In this document: piece by piece, positions 52,955-61,550 of the stretch
Position numbering within the stretch: position 1 is the stretch's first letter
Layout: each line of letters begins with the position of its first letter
Source: Opitutaceae bacterium
GTDB lineage: Bacteria > Verrucomicrobiota > Verrucomicrobiia > Opitutales > Opitutaceae
NCBI GenBank assembly: GCA_028284385.1
Contig: JANQRT010000026.1
Coordinates: 1 to 64,000 of the forward strand
Length of the DNA: 64,000 nt
Direction of reading: 5' to 3'
The notes under the pieces: model-generated
Told to the model about the DNA's origin: nothing
The model's database searches: none
The model's input: only the letters and a program-made list of their open reading frames with translations
Made by a program: the position numbers and the translations under genes

Positions 52955-53878
52955 ATGAATGCATCAACTACATTACCGCCTTTGAAATCCTACGGCTATG
53001 ATCTTGATATGGAGGAAGATAAGGTCGGCCTGCTGCGCGATTCCTCCGATGCGGCTTCCGATCCCGTGGAGCTTCATCGCCGTTTCGAGCAAGACGGCTA
53101 TTTGTACATGAAGGGGCATCTGGACCGTGACGAAGTCATGGATGCTCGCCGCGAGATCACCCGTCTTCTGGGCCAGGCTGGCGACTTGGATCCTTCCTAC
53201 CCGGAAATCGAAGCGATCGGCATGCCGGGAGAAGGCCTGCGGTTTAAACCTGAGATCGCGAGTAAAAGCAAGGCCGTGCAGAAGTTGTTATACTCGGGAC
53301 GCCTTCCCGATTTCTATCGGCATTTCTATGGGGAAGAGATTCGTCACTACGACTTTACGTGGTTAAGAGCCATGGGACCTGGCAAGGGAACCAATCCCCA
53401 TTGCGATCTTCCTTACATGGGACGCGGCACACATAATCACATGACTTGCTGGCTGCCGTATGGAGATGTTCCCTACGAGCTGGGCGGCCTGATGATTTTA
53501 GAAGGCTCTCATAAGCGAATGGACTTGTTGGACAACTACGTTTTTCGGGATGTCGACAGCTATTGTGAAAACCGGCCCGAAGAAAAGAAACGAGCTGAAG
53601 AGGGAGGATGGACTTTCACGGGCACCCTTTCGCGCAACCCTCCAGCGTTGCGAAACAGTTTCGGAGGCCGCTGGCTTACTACCGAGTTCGAGGCTGGCGA
53701 TTTCCTGACCTTTGGCATGTTCCTAGTGCATGCCGCGTGCGATAATCAAACGGAAAACCGGCTTCGCATTTCCAGTGACAGTCGTTACCAGCGAGCTAGT
53801 GAAGCAATCGATGATCGTTGGATCGGAGCGAATCCGCCCGGCCACTCTAAAGCTGGTAAACGTGGACGTATTTGCTAA
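52955..53878 (+). CDS. Phytanoyl-CoA dioxygenase (PhyH)-like Fe(II)/2-oxoglutarate oxygenase
   Basis: 307 aa. The 2-His-1-carboxylate triad is visible: HCD in 'GTNPHCDLPYMGRG', the distal His in 'GMFLVHAACDN', and the 2-oxoglutarate-binding Arg in 'RLRISSDSRYQ'. The double-stranded beta-helix fold is implied by 'GGLMILEGSHKRMD'. PhyH-like enzymes hydroxylate varied small molecules (including some phosphonates and sugars). It is the first gene of a plus-strand series under probable AraC control, followed after 62 bp by a ferritin-like protein. Confidence 0.85.
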   Translation: MNASTTLPPLKSYGYDLDMEEDKVGLLRDSSDAASDPVELHRRFEQDGYLYMKGHLDRDEVMDARREITRLLGQAGDLDPSYPEIEAIGMPGEGLRFKPEIASKSKAVQKLLYSGRLPDFYRHFYGEEIRHYDFTWLRAMGPGKGTNPHCDLPYMGRGTHNHMTCWLPYGDVPYELGGLMILEGSHKRMDLLDNYVFRDVDSYCENRPEEKKRAEEGGWTFTGTLSRNPPALRNSFGGRWLTTEFEAGDFLTFGMFLVHAACDNQTENRLRISSDSRYQRASEAIDDRWIGANPPGHSKAGKRGRIC

Positions 53879-53940
53879 TCTGTTACATTACGCTAAAACA
53901 ATTGAAAAAGTGGTATTAATTCGATAACACGACTATTTTT

Positions 53941-55263
53941 ATGGTAACCAGTTCTTCAACAAACGCTTCGGTAAAGTCGAACACCGGCCGTATGGCTGCG
54001 GTCCAGGAGATGGCGGGTCTTTTGCGTCTTCTTTTTGAGATCGAGCGGGAATTTATCCGAACCGCGACGACATTGATTCCTCGCGTTGGCGATGTTGAAC
54101 TCAAGTATTTGCTTTGTCAGCACGTGTGGGAATCGGCTGGCCATGCCAGGTTGTTGCGCGAACGTGGCTCCGAGATGAGCGGATTCGGCAAGGGCGATTC
54201 GGTTAGGCCCGACATTACCAAGCTTTTCGAGGAAACGATCCGACCTGCTGATGAGACGGAATCGTTGGCAGGCTTCTACCGTATCATCAAGCCGGCAATG
54301 CTTGACTCGTATCGACATTACCTTGAGGCGACGCATCACTTGGCTGACTGGCCTTCTCGTCACCTGGTACAGGAATTCGTCGCTGACGAAGAACGCCATT
54401 TAGAGGAAATTCGGCCTTACTTGGCCGAGCTTGATACGTATCCATTATTAGATCACTTATCCTCTATACTAGATTCGATGGGTGGATTGTTGAGAGAACG
54501 TCCGGTTGTAGATTTGCCAGATGGCTTTTGCTGGTTGCAGGATTCCCAGGCGTATTCTCATCCACAAATCTGTAACCGGGGAGACTATCCTATCTGTTCC
54601 AGCGTGTTTGGACACGATCCGGAGGAAGACCCCATTGTGAGAGAATGGCTTGAAGATCCGAATACGGATGCCCGCGTCATCCGCTTGATGATTTATGTAT
54701 GGCTCATGATGGAGCTCGATGCGGTGGACTACTTGGCAACCGTCTTCTACGATACGAAAGAAGCGCCATTCGACCTGCATTACGATCTTGCCCGGCATCT
54801 CTGGGACGAGTCTCGGCATAGCGCATTCGGCTTTCGCCAGTTGCCGCGGCTAGGGGTGGATTTGAATACTCTGGAGCATTCTCTAGACCTCTACAATATC
54901 CTTATACACATGTCTCCACCCGAGCGATACGCGATGATGACCATGGAGTTCGAATCGGGGAGCTTTCCTACCAAAGCCAAGATCATGGATCGAGTCCGAG
55001 AACTCAACGATTTCGAAGCCGACACCCTTTTGGCCTTCGATCGCAATGACGAGCAGAATCATGTTCGCTATGGGCATCGTTGGCTGCCTGAAATCCTCAA
55101 GCTTTTTGGCGAGACGCGTCCGGTGGAGGAATTCGTTAACGCAACGAGGGAGCGTTTCGGAGAGCTGGCGAAGCTTTATGGAGGTAAAGTCCCGCACAGT
55201 TTGCCATCTGAAAAGCGTCTTACCGGAAAGCGGATTTGCGCCTTGGCCGGTTTGGAGAAATAG
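53941..55263 (+). CDS. Two-domain ferritin-like diiron-type protein
   Basis: 440 aa, soluble. Both halves have ferritin-type metal patterns. N-terminal: 'LLFEIEREFIRTATT', 'HVWESAGHARLL' (ExxH) and 'VADEERHLEEI' (ExxH). C-terminal: 'LMMELDAVDYLATVF', 'HLWDESRHSAFGF' (ExxH) and 'RNDEQNHVRYGHRW' (ExxH). It is a paralogue of the 390-aa protein at 39714, which keeps only the second site. It may be a ferritin-fold oxygenase, hydroxylase or reductant-storing protein. It sits between the PhyH-like oxygenase and a creatininase-family gene, so a role in the same pathway is likely. Function unproven. Confidence 0.75.
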   Translation: MVTSSSTNASVKSNTGRMAAVQEMAGLLRLLFEIEREFIRTATTLIPRVGDVELKYLLCQHVWESAGHARLLRERGSEMSGFGKGDSVRPDITKLFEETIRPADETESLAGFYRIIKPAMLDSYRHYLEATHHLADWPSRHLVQEFVADEERHLEEIRPYLAELDTYPLLDHLSSILDSMGGLLRERPVVDLPDGFCWLQDSQAYSHPQICNRGDYPICSSVFGHDPEEDPIVREWLEDPNTDARVIRLMIYVWLMMELDAVDYLATVFYDTKEAPFDLHYDLARHLWDESRHSAFGFRQLPRLGVDLNTLEHSLDLYNILIHMSPPERYAMMTMEFESGSFPTKAKIMDRVRELNDFEADTLLAFDRNDEQNHVRYGHRWLPEILKLFGETRPVEEFVNATRERFGELAKLYGGKVPHSLPSEKRLTGKRICALAGLEK

Positions 55264-55321
55264 AGGATGAAAAAGGGGTGGTTTTTCGGTCGATCCCTGA
55301 ACTCCTAACACCCCTGAATCG

Positions 55322-56038
55322 ATGAGCGCTGATTCGCCTCGAAAGCCAAACTGGGGCCGCTACGCCGATCTTCGTCCTATTGAGATCGAGGGGATTCTCG
55401 CCTCGTCGCCGATTGCCTACGTTCCTTGGGGCGCCTTGGAATGGCATAGCCAGCACGCTCCCATTGGTTTGGATTCGACAAAAGCTGAAGGCATCTGCCT
55501 AGCCCTTGCCGAAAAGACGGGAGGCGTTGTCCTGCCTCCAATTCCTTTTGGAGTGAACACCATCAAGCCGTTTAAAGGCTTTCCACATTCTATCGACATA
55601 TCTGCAGAGCTGGCGACAAGGGCCTGCCAGGAGCTATGTCTTCAGTTGGCGGACGAGAAGTTTCGCCTTGTCATTATTTTCACAGGACACTACCCGCCCC
55701 AGCAAATTGATGCCTTGCAAGCAGGAGTCGACCAAGCTCAAAAGGAAATCTCTTCATCACGTTTTTTGGTTTGGGCGGATAGTCAGTTGCTCGACAAAAA
55801 ATATCGAGCCGATCACGCCGGGGCTACTGAGACATCCTTCCAAATGTACTTCGCTCATGGTAGTGTAGATTTGGATGCGCTTCCGGACCGACTGTTGTCG
55901 CTAGACGAAGATGGAATTATGGGAGAAGATCCAAGAGAAGCTTCGGCTTCGCGCGGCAAGGCTCAATTGAATAGCATTATCGCCGCGGCAGTTCCCCAAA
56001 TTCAATTCATTCTCGCGGAGATGGAGGCGGAGGTATGA
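55322..56038 (+). CDS. Creatininase-family amidohydrolase
   Basis: 238 aa. The metal-site blocks are 'VPWGALEWHSQHAPIGLDSTKA' (Glu, His, His, Asp) and 'RADHAGATETSFQMY' (His, Glu). The usual GHGGN block is replaced by GHYPP. Family members open cyclic amides or cleave formamides (creatinine, mycofactocin precursor, FAPy pyrimidine). Its stop overlaps the next start by 4 bp (ATGA), so it is co-translated with the aldo/keto reductase. Confidence 0.85.
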   Translation: MSADSPRKPNWGRYADLRPIEIEGILASSPIAYVPWGALEWHSQHAPIGLDSTKAEGICLALAEKTGGVVLPPIPFGVNTIKPFKGFPHSIDISAELATRACQELCLQLADEKFRLVIIFTGHYPPQQIDALQAGVDQAQKEISSSRFLVWADSQLLDKKYRADHAGATETSFQMYFAHGSVDLDALPDRLLSLDEDGIMGEDPREASASRGKAQLNSIIAAAVPQIQFILAEMEAEV

Positions 56039-56997
56039 AGCGTCGCGTTCTGGGGCGTACGGATTTGGAGTGCAGCGAGATCGGACTGGGCACCTGGGCT
56101 TTGGGAAGCTCTGTTTATGGCCAAGTCGATCGCTCCGATTCGCATGGCCTAATTCGCTCTGCTATTGATCTTGGTATAAATTTTTTTGATACAGCTCCAC
56201 TTTACGGGACAAAGGAGTCCGATGGCGTGGCGGAAATCGTTCTGGGCGAAGGTTTGGGGAATCGCCGTGATGATGCGGTTATTTCCACTAAGTTTGGTCG
56301 CACGGCGACAAAGGTCATGCCTCCCCGCTTTAATGCCCAAGAGGCCAGAGTTTCCTGCGAGGCGAGCTTGGAGCGCTTGAAAACGGACTGGATCGATCTG
56401 ATGTTTTTCCATTCGCCCTTTACGGAAGAGGAGATCGAGGACGATGTTTGGGAGGAGCTTGGTCGATTGCGAGACGAGGGAAAAATCCGATTCCTTGGGC
56501 ATTCGGTTTCGATGTATGAAGAAACCAAGGACATGTCGGCTCAGTGGATGGGTGATCGTAAGATAGATGTCATCCAAGTCGTTTTGAGCCCGTTCAATCG
56601 CGAAACTCGACCGTTGATTTCGAGCGCCAGGGAAGCCGGCTGCGGCGTTGTAGCGCGAGAATGTATGGCCAATGGTTTTCTGAGCGGCAAAATCGAAAAG
56701 GACACCGTTTTCCCCGAAGGAAGTTTAAATGCTCGCTACTCGCGAGAGGAAATTGCCGAACGCGTGGAGTATGCAAGGCGATTAGAGTCGCATATGGTGA
56801 AGGGGGAGATTCAAACCCTTCCACAAGCCGCTTATCGCTGGATTCTCGACCAGTCGGGCGTTTCACTGGCTCTATCCGGCGCCAGGAAACTAGGCGAATT
56901 GGAAGACGCGATTGAGGCTTCGAGCGCGTCTCCTTTCTCCAACTCTCTTGCCGATCAGCTGGAATCCATTCACGAGCGAGATTTTCCGCCTGCTTAG
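56035..56997 (+). CDS. Aldo/keto reductase
   Basis: 320 aa, NADPH-type (beta/alpha)8 barrel. The catalytic tetrad is readable: Asp and Tyr in FFDTAPLYG, Lys in VISTKFG and His in MFFHSPF. The C-terminal 'RWILDQSGVSLALSGARKLGELEDAIEA' forms the cofactor site. It starts within the end of the creatininase-family gene (ATGA). The substrate is probably a sugar or sugar-derived carbonyl. Confidence 0.88.
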   Translation: MKRRVLGRTDLECSEIGLGTWALGSSVYGQVDRSDSHGLIRSAIDLGINFFDTAPLYGTKESDGVAEIVLGEGLGNRRDDAVISTKFGRTATKVMPPRFNAQEARVSCEASLERLKTDWIDLMFFHSPFTEEEIEDDVWEELGRLRDEGKIRFLGHSVSMYEETKDMSAQWMGDRKIDVIQVVLSPFNRETRPLISSAREAGCGVVARECMANGFLSGKIEKDTVFPEGSLNARYSREEIAERVEYARRLESHMVKGEIQTLPQAAYRWILDQSGVSLALSGARKLGELEDAIEASSASPFSNSLADQLESIHERDFPPA

Positions 56998-57050
56998 GTC
57001 TTGAGCCAATAGCCCAAACCCTTTCCATCAGGTCCTTTTCAATGAAAGGC

Positions 57051-57067
57051 TTGCTCATTTTGAGCAA
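57051..57067. terminator. Small perfect hairpin after the aldo/keto reductase gene
   Basis: TTGCTCA (57051-57057) and TGAGCAA (57061-57067) pair around TTT. There is no T-run, so this is a weak terminator at most in the 241-bp gap before the oxidoreductase gene. Confidence 0.35.
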
Positions 57068-57238
57068 TGACCGCTCTTTGCCAGCTTTACTGGAAAAAGA
57101 ACTTTTTGATGACGCGTCTCGTGAGGCTTCGTAGTGTTTTCTCGATAAAACGCTTTCAGCTGCCAATCCGACCAGAAATCAAGTGTACGTAGCCTCAGTT
57201 TGTCTCTTTTGTTGGCGTTCGTCTTCTCTCTTAAAATT

Positions 57239-58540
57239 ATGATAAAGTCCGCAAACCAGCATCATGATCATGCGTCTACCATTGTCCCTCGTATTGGGCT
57301 GATAGGTGTAACGGGCTATGGGGCTTCTTATGTGGAGAGCCTAACCAAGCTGGTTGATGAGGGACGTATCCAGTGGGGCGCTGTGACGATTATTAATCCC
57401 GGAGAAGCTGAAGCTCAGATCGAGTATTTCGAGAAGCTTGGCGTGTCTATTTATTCAGACTACTTGGAAATGCTGGACGCTGAAGTTGATAATCTGGAAC
57501 TGATTTGCATCCCTACTGGGATCGGCTGGCATTCCCAGATGACGGTAGCTTGCTTATCGAGAGGCCTTCAGGTTTTGGTAGAAAAGCCGCTTGCTCCTAC
57601 ATTGCAGGACGTCGAAGCGATTCAAGCGGTTGAAGAGGAAACGGGCATCAAGGTCGGGGTTGGTTTTCAGCACTTGTACCCCAATGAAACCTGGGATATA
57701 AAGAAGCGGCTTCTAGACGGTGAAATTGGCAAGCTGCAACGAGTGGACTGCATTGCTCTTTGGCCGAGAGCCTTGAGTTATTACAATAGAAACGATTGGA
57801 GCGGCCATCTGCATAATGGCGATGGCTGGATTTTAGACTCCCCGCTGCACAACGCTCTGTCGCACCTTATTAATATGATCCTATTTTGGTCAGGTGAAAC
57901 GTTGGATTCTCGGGCGGATCTGCTTTCTGTATCTGCGGAATTGTATCGATCCAAGCCTATCCAAAGTTTTGATACGCTACGGACGGTGGCCGCCTTGAAT
58001 AGCAACGTTGAGGCGGCCGTCGTTTTAAGTCATAGTTCTCTAAATAGTATCGATCCTGAAATCGTAATCACAGGATCGAAGGGAACCTTTACATGGCGTT
58101 TCTGTGGCAGCCATTCATTCGATGTTGACGGAAACCGCTCCGAAATCTCGTCGCCTGATCAAGTCAGTATTCGAGAAATCATGTTTCATGCCATGACGGA
58201 CAGAATTCAGGGGAAGCCTGCTCGGTTGTGCACGACTGAGCAGGCAAAAGGCGTTTGCAAATGGGTCAACGCCGTCCATGACGCTGGCCCAATAATAGAT
58301 GTGTCAGACGAATTTTGCGCCAGAATCGTCGGTCGAGATGGTGAAACGTATGACACCATAAAGGACTTGGAGTACAAAGCGATGCGTTCTTTTCGGGAAT
58401 GCCTCTCCTTCTCCGAGGCTGGCGCTCCTTGGGCCGGCCAAGCCTCGACTTTAGATGTGTCTGACTACGAGCTCTTCGAGGGCCGTTTCTATCCCCAGCC
58501 CTGTCCGCCAATCCCTGATCCTGAACTGCAATTGCCGTGA
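57239..58540 (+). CDS. Gfo/Idh/MocA-family NAD(P)-dependent oxidoreductase
   Basis: 433 aa from ATG 57239 (a TTG at 57200 is less likely). N-terminal Rossmann loop IGLIGVTGYGASYV, then 'ICIPTGIGWHSQMTVACLSRG' and the EKPLAPT motif with the catalytic Lys. The C-terminal beta-sheet domain includes 'DSPLHNALSHLINMILFWSG' with a His in the typical active-site place. The family oxidises or reduces sugars, inositols and sugar acids. It follows the creatininase/aldo-keto pair after 241 bp and precedes the BNR gene. Confidence 0.87.
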   Translation: MIKSANQHHDHASTIVPRIGLIGVTGYGASYVESLTKLVDEGRIQWGAVTIINPGEAEAQIEYFEKLGVSIYSDYLEMLDAEVDNLELICIPTGIGWHSQMTVACLSRGLQVLVEKPLAPTLQDVEAIQAVEEETGIKVGVGFQHLYPNETWDIKKRLLDGEIGKLQRVDCIALWPRALSYYNRNDWSGHLHNGDGWILDSPLHNALSHLINMILFWSGETLDSRADLLSVSAELYRSKPIQSFDTLRTVAALNSNVEAAVVLSHSSLNSIDPEIVITGSKGTFTWRFCGSHSFDVDGNRSEISSPDQVSIREIMFHAMTDRIQGKPARLCTTEQAKGVCKWVNAVHDAGPIIDVSDEFCARIVGRDGETYDTIKDLEYKAMRSFRECLSFSEAGAPWAGQASTLDVSDYELFEGRFYPQPCPPIPDPELQLP

Positions 58541-58596
58541 TCAGGCAAATTGGTGGCGCCAAATGTAGTTCAGGTGGTATTGGATTTATCGATACC

Positions 58597-59934
58597 ATGA
58601 AAAACAAATGTCCAATGCTTAGGTATATGGTCCTGGCATTGCTTTGTTTTTCGATGCTAGGATTGTCAGTTCGGGCCACAGAGAGTGGGAGTGGAGAAGG
58701 CGTTTTACTCTCCTCCTCGGGATCAGGTCGAGCTACCGCCTATTTGGAATCGCCTAAGATTGTCACCTTTAAAGGACGTACGCATGTAGCTTGGCTGGAT
58801 TCGCCTACGGAAGGATTTCGAGTTCGTATTCGAACCATGGATCGTTCGACGGGCGAGTGGAGCGAGACCTGGACTATTGGCGAAGCCTCGGACAATCATG
58901 GAGGACCGGCTTTAACGGTGGATGAAGAAGGCTATTTGCATGTTCTCTATTACTCTCACCATCACCCCTTTCGCTATCGTCGATCGTTGCGTCCCAACGA
59001 TGCCTCTGCCTGGACACCGTTCGAAGAGTTCGGTCATAATTTGACCTACCCGGCCTTGCTTTGCGCCAAGGATGGCACCCTGGTCATGACGGCTCGCCGT
59101 AGCTATGAGGATCGCCCTTGGGAGCTCGAAATGTGGACCAAAGCTCCGGGAGAAGCTTGGCAGCAGAAGGGAGCTTTATTGAGCTCGCGTTTCAGCGGTG
59201 GCTATGCCCAATTCGCCGCCTCCCTGGCCTGGGGAGCCGATCATCGCTCTTTGCATTTGAGCGCTCGGATCTACGAGCTGCCGGATGAAGACCGTAATGC
59301 TCCCTTCACTACGGTGGGTTACATGACGAGCGTGGATAGAGGCGAGACCTGGACGGGTTCCGATGGAAAGGCTATCGAACTGCCAGCCACGGCAGCCAGC
59401 TTTGATACGATAGCCATTGGTCGAGGGAAAGAAGGACGTGTCCTCAATGCCGGATCGATGGCCATAAGTCCGGATGGAGTGCCCCATGTGCCTTACAGCG
59501 TCAGGGTCCAGGATACCAGTCAGGCCTATTTCGCGACGCCGCTTGGTGATGGTAAGTGGCGGCATCGTCACCTTAATCCCTTCCTTCCTGCTAAGTATAG
59601 AGATTGGGATCTCTTTCTGCACGGTGGACTCAGTTTTGGTTCCAATGGGCAAATGACCGTGGCTGCCACGATCATGCAAGTCGCTGCCGACGGCATTGAT
59701 TGGGGAGACGTATCCACTGAATTGGTACGATTCCGCTCTCAGGACGGCGGGCGAAGTTTTAGTGCAGCCATGTTTGGCGAACCCGATCCCAACGCTCCGC
59801 GCTGGATGCCGAATCTTGAGCGGCCTACTGGTTTCAATGAAATGCCGGCGAAGCCCGGCCTGATTTATACGCATGGCGTGCGCGGTGAGGCTCTCACCGA
59901 CCAATTGAGCAATGAAGTTTGGTGGGCTCCATAA
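58597..59934 (+). CDS. Exported BNR-repeat protein (BNR_4-like)
   Basis: 445 aa from ATG 58597, giving a signal peptide (RYMVLALLCFSMLGLSVRA); the frame upstream to 58537 only overlaps the previous stop. Asp-box-like turns recur ('RIRTMDRSTGEWSETWTIGE', 'SVDRGETWTGSDGKA', 'SQDGGRSFSAAM') and 'DSPTEGFRVRI', 'DNHGGPALTVDEEGYLHVLYYSHHHPF' are BNR_4 features. The fold is a six-bladed propeller, found in sialidases and in rhamnosidase/ulvan-lyase-like enzymes. The His-His-His stretch is a possible metal or catalytic site. Enzyme activity is uncertain. Confidence 0.78.
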   Translation: MKNKCPMLRYMVLALLCFSMLGLSVRATESGSGEGVLLSSSGSGRATAYLESPKIVTFKGRTHVAWLDSPTEGFRVRIRTMDRSTGEWSETWTIGEASDNHGGPALTVDEEGYLHVLYYSHHHPFRYRRSLRPNDASAWTPFEEFGHNLTYPALLCAKDGTLVMTARRSYEDRPWELEMWTKAPGEAWQQKGALLSSRFSGGYAQFAASLAWGADHRSLHLSARIYELPDEDRNAPFTTVGYMTSVDRGETWTGSDGKAIELPATAASFDTIAIGRGKEGRVLNAGSMAISPDGVPHVPYSVRVQDTSQAYFATPLGDGKWRHRHLNPFLPAKYRDWDLFLHGGLSFGSNGQMTVAATIMQVAADGIDWGDVSTELVRFRSQDGGRSFSAAMFGEPDPNAPRWMPNLERPTGFNEMPAKPGLIYTHGVRGEALTDQLSNEVWWAP

Positions 59935-59963
59935 CATCGGTTTAGAGCGCTGCATTATCCATC

Positions 59964-60485
59964 ATGAATCAAACTTTTGACAACGCTCACGCTAACGAAA
60001 TGGTGAATGAAGAACTTCGAATGGTGAAAGCGAAGCTCAGTGACACTATCGAACTTCTGCACTTGTGGAAAAACGAGGCCTTTGCATTTCGCCATCTAGT
60101 AGAAGTCCTAGTGGCCGGACGATTTTCGCTTGAAGAAGCCAAGAAGCTTCTGGCTTACCCAATTGAAACTGAACCGGAGAATGAATGTGAATTTGTGAAT
60201 GAGAAATCAGGAACTGAAGGAACCGCAGTCGGTTTTGAGCCATTAAGCATTTACTATTCACTCCTTACCATTCTCAGCTTCAGCGAGAGCGACGCCTTTC
60301 TCGCTATGGCGAAAAAAGCGCAGCTGTCGCCCGTTGAGTTCTTGTGGGCTTGTGTGGAATCGACGATGAACAATGGTGATGACCCTGATGTGCTCAACGG
60401 CTGCCGCGAAGCTGTTCATAAGCGATTTAGGGACGAAGTGCTCCCTGATTGGGTGGTAACCAGAGGTGTTCGTGACGCCACCTGA
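59964..60485 (+). CDS. Hypothetical protein, helical
   Basis: 173 aa, no signal, no family recognised. The first 75 residues are strongly helical and charged and may form a short coiled coil ('LRMVKAKLSDTIELLHLWKN'). A hydrophilic linker of Glu/Asn follows, then a second helical part with Cys and Trp ('FLWACVESTMNNGDD'). It starts 29 bp after the BNR gene. Codon use looks like that of its neighbours. Confidence 0.6.
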   Translation: MNQTFDNAHANEMVNEELRMVKAKLSDTIELLHLWKNEAFAFRHLVEVLVAGRFSLEEAKKLLAYPIETEPENECEFVNEKSGTEGTAVGFEPLSIYYSLLTILSFSESDAFLAMAKKAQLSPVEFLWACVESTMNNGDDPDVLNGCREAVHKRFRDEVLPDWVVTRGVRDAT

Positions 60486-60603
60486 TCCTTCTAGGCTTTG
60501 TTAGGCCTTTACAAGTCGGGAGGGTCTGACCTCTCTGTGCACGGTAATTTGTAGTTAAAATTTGGATATGAAAGCCATTGAGACGGTTTAGACCATCCGC
60601 TGC

Positions 60604-61044
60604 TCAAGCATGGCTGGCTAGGGGAACTGATTTGCCTAGACCAATACTGGAGAAAAGGGCGGCTAGGGCGAATAGGGCCAAGCCGATAGACGCATCGGAG
60701 AAGGCCATGTAGCTAGGGACAACCATAAAGGCGAACAGACCGATCTCGATCGCGCCGATGACGAGCAGATTCATCCAGTATCCGGTTTTTCGATTCCGCC
60801 AGTTATAGATGATGGCAATGGCAATAGCGAAAACGCCAAACCAAGCGATGTTGAAGCCATGGTAGGATAGGATCCCGGCGAGGACGGGATTTTCCAATCC
60901 TGCGAACTGCTCGGCTGGAACGGCGGTGCCTTGCATAGCCACTTGGGCGGGGAGGTCTTTTTGGCTGGCGATGGCGAGCCCTCCGATAATGTGGAGCGCC
61001 CCCCAGAGGAGATAGAAGATGGCTCCGACCTTATGCGCTTTCAT
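60604..61044 (-). CDS. Small four-helix membrane protein
   Basis: 146 aa from ATG 61044; the frame continues to 61104 but only within the preceding gene. Four hydrophobic segments are visible, beginning 'GAIFYLLWGALHIIGGLAIA' and ending 'ASIGLALFALAALFSSIGLG'. No family recognised. It overlaps the YCII gene by 14 bp, so it belongs to the ECF42 operon and may be a target or partner of that system. Confidence 0.7.
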   Translation of the reverse strand: MKAHKVGAIFYLLWGALHIIGGLAIASQKDLPAQVAMQGTAVPAEQFAGLENPVLAGILSYHGFNIAWFGVFAIAIAIIYNWRNRKTGYWMNLLVIGAIEIGLFAFMVVPSYMAFSDASIGLALFALAALFSSIGLGKSVPLASHA

Positions 61045-61411
61045 CAGCCTTGATGGTTTGGTTGAGTTCGAGCTGATCGATTCCGCGAATTTCGACGCTT
61101 CCACCGCGTGGCAGAAACGGGCAATCCGCTGCTAGGCGTTGCGCTTCTTCCTCGTCGTCCGCGTTGATGAGGCAGAAGCCGGCGATAGCTTCTTTCGTTT
61201 CGCAATAGGGTCCGTCGACTGCGATGGCGTCGTCCTTTTGCCTTACCGTTTTCGCTGATTTGCTGGCGATGCCTACACTGCCCAGAAGCCCTTTGGCTTC
61301 GAGTTTGGCGTTCCAGCTATCGAAGTCGGCCATGAGTTTTTGAAAGTCTTCGGGCGAGTATTGGGAGAAGTCGATATTCTCCTTTCTTAAGAGCAGTATG
61401 TATTGATCCAT
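61031..61411 (-). CDS. YCII/DGPF-domain protein
   Basis: 126 aa, single YCII-related domain with the family hallmark 'VDGPYCETKEAIAGFCLI'. Proteins of this kind are regularly encoded beside ECF42 sigma factors; their biochemical role is unknown. It overlaps the membrane protein gene by 14 bp and lies 139 bp after the sigma factor gene. Confidence 0.9.
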   Translation of the reverse strand: MDQYILLLRKENIDFSQYSPEDFQKLMADFDSWNAKLEAKGLLGSVGIASKSAKTVRQKDDAIAVDGPYCETKEAIAGFCLINADDEEEAQRLAADCPFLPRGGSVEIRGIDQLELNQTIKADESA

Positions 61412-61550
61412 AATGTATTGAATATGAGTTTGGCGGCATTGTTCGAGTCGGCCAAACGCCGCGTTGAAGGTTTCATAGAACTAACGCTGGGCGATATGGA
61501 ATTGGGACATGTCTCGGAAAAAAAATGTTTTTTCGATGGCAGCTCTACAC

